From Bacteroidota bacterium (GTDB taxonomy: Bacteria; Bacteroidota; Bacteroidia; Sphingobacteriales; Sphingobacteriaceae): DNA of 37,024 nucleotides. Shown here one piece after another: positions 35,345 through 37,024 of the stretch. The first letter of the stretch is position 1. Each line of letters opens with the position of its first letter. Both the position numbers and the translations under genes were made by a program. The notes under the pieces were generated by a model. The model ran no database searches. It was not told where the DNA came from and was given only the letters and a program-made list of their open reading frames with translations. The stretch covers positions 1-37,024 of the forward strand of contig JABDEQ010000018.1 of the NCBI GenBank assembly GCA_013286985.1. The letters run 5' to 3'.

Positions 35345-35541
35345 AAAAATCTTTTTTACAGTAACTTATAAGCAAGTTAAAAGTTTTAAGAATACTAAAA
35401 TAATTAAAATTAATTCAACAACCAGAGTGCGGGACATCAACACAATATAAAAACGCGTGTAAACACTGTGCAAATTTGAGTAGTAGTACGCTTTACAAAC
35501 CCTTTAATACCTGTTAAATTTAATGTGGGGTTTTAAGATCT

Positions 35542-36759
35542 ATGAAAGTCGGTATTTATTTGTCGGGATTGGGTGAAACGTTTACGCATGAAACGGCGGA
35601 AAGGTATGCAAAACGGTTTGCCCGTCAGTGGGACTTTTTTAATGCTGATGAAGCAGCCACCTATGAAATTTATACCGATAAATTTGAATATGATAAACAG
35701 CATCAATTAGTTTGCAATCGCATCAGTATTGTTGAAACCAGTAATGGCTTATCCAAAGTTGTTTATAAAATTTATGAGTACTCCTATGCGGCTATATTAA
35801 CCAAGAAATTTAAATCAAAAAATGCCTTAAGCAAAAGCTGGCTGCTGTTTTTAGGCGTTTGTGGCAAATTGCCGTCAATGCTATGGAATATGGTTGGTCA
35901 CAAGGGCGCCACCAGTTATGATGCACGATTCAGAAGAGAAGCATTGTACCTGTTTCTTTTGTTTTTTATTGTTTCATTAGGCATTATTATCCTGCTTCCT
36001 TCTGCTCTTACTGTTTTAGTGAGCATTGTTGTGCAAGATGAGTGGCTAACCAAATGGGTGGCTAAACAAGCTATAGGTATAAAATCGATACATAATATAC
36101 TGCGACTAATAACCAACTTCACCGCATTACTGATTCTTTTAATGCCGGGTTTTAACGATTCTATAATCAGTTTGGCCTGTGAATTTGTAAGTGCCAGTAA
36201 TTACCTGGAAAAAGGCTCAACAAAACAAACTATTCACGGGCAAATGGATATGCTGCTGGAGCAAATTGTAAAAACAGAGGGGGCCGATTGCGAAGTATAT
36301 ATTCATAGTTACAGCTTCGGCACACTAATTTCTCTTGACTATTTGTTTCCTTTTGGAACAGAACCTTCTGAGCGGATGAAAAAACATTTTAAAGGTTTGA
36401 TCACTATCGGCAATCCGTTTGATTTTATTTCCATCTATTTCCCTCAGTTTTTTAAAGGGAGAAATTTAAAGCTGAAAGACACCGTAAATTGGATAAATGT
36501 TTATTCATTGTCAGATGCCCTTGCCTCTAATTTCAGGTGCAGGCACGATTGTGGCGAGGCCGAATATTCATTTGATAAGGAAGCCCCTCGCCCTATTAAT
36601 ATTGAATACGAAGTAGCCAATGTTGACATGAATATTATAAGCCAGTTTTTTACCTTATACTCCTTGCGGGCGCACGGTAATTACTGGGATAAAGACGATG
36701 ACGGACAAAGCTGTTTAAGGTTAATTATACCCGAAATGAAAAATCATTTAATGCTGTGA
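35542..36759 (+). CDS. Membrane protein with predicted alpha/beta-hydrolase domain
   Basis: I do not recognise a named family for this 405-residue protein. Residues 1-30 (KVGIYLSGLGETFTHETAERY) resemble the first strand and oxyanion region of alpha/beta hydrolases. Two to three membrane segments follow (about 134-165 and 185-203). Near the C-terminus a strand leads into HSYSFG (255-260), a nucleophile elbow with Ser258, and candidate partners are Asp325 (VYSLSDALASN) and His378 (LRAHGNYW). That Ser-Asp-His order fits a lipase/esterase-like triad. The membrane insertion between the first strand and the elbow is unusual. It could act on a lipid or acyl substrate at the inner membrane; this is inference from motifs only. 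Confidence 0.7.
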   Translation: MKVGIYLSGLGETFTHETAERYAKRFARQWDFFNADEAATYEIYTDKFEYDKQHQLVCNRISIVETSNGLSKVVYKIYEYSYAAILTKKFKSKNALSKSWLLFLGVCGKLPSMLWNMVGHKGATSYDARFRREALYLFLLFFIVSLGIIILLPSALTVLVSIVVQDEWLTKWVAKQAIGIKSIHNILRLITNFTALLILLMPGFNDSIISLACEFVSASNYLEKGSTKQTIHGQMDMLLEQIVKTEGADCEVYIHSYSFGTLISLDYLFPFGTEPSERMKKHFKGLITIGNPFDFISIYFPQFFKGRNLKLKDTVNWINVYSLSDALASNFRCRHDCGEAEYSFDKEAPRPINIEYEVANVDMNIISQFFTLYSLRAHGNYWDKDDDGQSCLRLIIPEMKNHLML

Positions 36760-36791
36760 AAAAGAAAATCATCCATTTATTAGCTTTACTT

Positions 36792-37024
36792 TTATTCAAA
36801 TTTCTTCCCCACAGTTACCCCGTTCCAGCTATCAGAGCGGAAAGGGCTTACCGGGATGCCATCCAGGGTGAAAAGATTTGCATCAATAGGTGCATCGGTC
36901 CAGCCATAACGTACGGCCACAGGCTGAGGAACCTGGTTACACCAAACCTTAACTTTATTATCGATGGTAATAATGGCCTGGGCATAGTAAAATTTATGAT
37001 CGGCCCCAGCCAATTCAAACCCTT
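36792..37024 (-). CDS. Sialate O-acetylesterase, C-terminal fragment (gene continues past the window)
   Basis: Only the last 77 or so codons lie in the window; the frame is open to the right edge, and the TTG at 37011-37013 is an internal Leu codon, not a start. The segment GFELAGADHKFYYAQA, then PVAVRYGWTDAP, NLFTLDGIPVSPFRSD, is the conserved C-terminus of SASA-family 9-O-acetylesterases, which remove acetyl groups from sialic acids or related sugars and xylans. Signal peptide and catalytic domain cannot be assessed. It converges with the hydrolase-like gene 32 nt away. Confidence 0.85.
   Translation of the reverse strand, partial: GFELAGADHKFYYAQAIITIDNKVKVWCNQVPQPVAVRYGWTDAPIDANLFTLDGIPVSPFRSDSWNGVTVGKKFE

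Overview
The window looks like chromosomal DNA of a Bacteroidota member of the family Sphingobacteriaceae (Mucilaginibacter/Pedobacter-like). The grounds are AT-rich intergenic DNA, Bacteroidota promoter elements (TAnnTTTG), little Shine-Dalgarno sequence, a CarboxypepD_reg/DUF5686 outer-membrane protein, and sphingolipid and inositol-lipid genes. The genus is inferred, not shown. I see no rRNA, tRNA, CRISPR array, insertion sequence or prophage.

Layout. 1-2.0 kb: a class I aminotransferase and a small outer-membrane barrel. 2.3-8.0 kb (minus strand): a tripartite RND efflux operon in the order outer-membrane channel, adaptor, pump. 8.4-18.9 kb (plus strand): a nine-gene lipid locus. 19.1-22.8 kb: three envelope or secreted proteins of unclear role; the first appears frameshifted in a run of nine A. 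22.8-25.0 kb (minus): a DUF1456 protein, a DbpA-like RNA helicase and a DUF4337 membrane protein. 25.3-26.7 kb: a beta-CASP metallo-beta-lactamase-fold RNase. 26.8-33.0 kb (minus): serA, serC, rpe, a small hypothetical, pnp and rpsO. 33.2-37.0 kb: a hotdog thioesterase, a DUF5648-repeat protein, a tautomerase, an HdeD-like membrane protein, a membrane protein with an alpha/beta-hydrolase domain, and the C-terminal end of a sialate O-acetylesterase.

The main find is the locus at 8371-18882. It seems to encode nearly every dedicated step from serine plus acyl thioester to inositol phosphorylceramide. Ceramide branch: serine palmitoyltransferase, a GNAT-fold acyltransferase (candidate bacterial ceramide synthase) and an SDR (candidate 3-oxo-ceramide reductase). 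Inositol branch: inositol-3-phosphate synthase, a PgpA-family phosphatase (candidate phosphatidylinositol-phosphate phosphatase) and a CDP-alcohol phosphatidyltransferase (candidate phosphatidylinositol-phosphate synthase). Joining and tailoring: a fatty-acid hydroxylase (candidate N-acyl 2-hydroxylase) and an Aur1-like PAP2 protein (candidate inositol phosphorylceramide synthase). A large DUF5686 outer-membrane protein sits inside the locus, 14 nt upstream of the phosphatidyltransferase, and has no assigned role. Start/stop overlaps (ATGA, TAATG) and a 1-nt gap tie neighbouring genes together. Individual steps are known from other bacteria; the joint arrangement and the embedded outer-membrane protein deserve attention.

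A second observation concerns gene expression. Three unrelated genes (helicase, rpe, thioesterase) have the identical element TATCTTTG exactly 5 nt before the start codon, which predicts leaderless or almost leaderless mRNAs.
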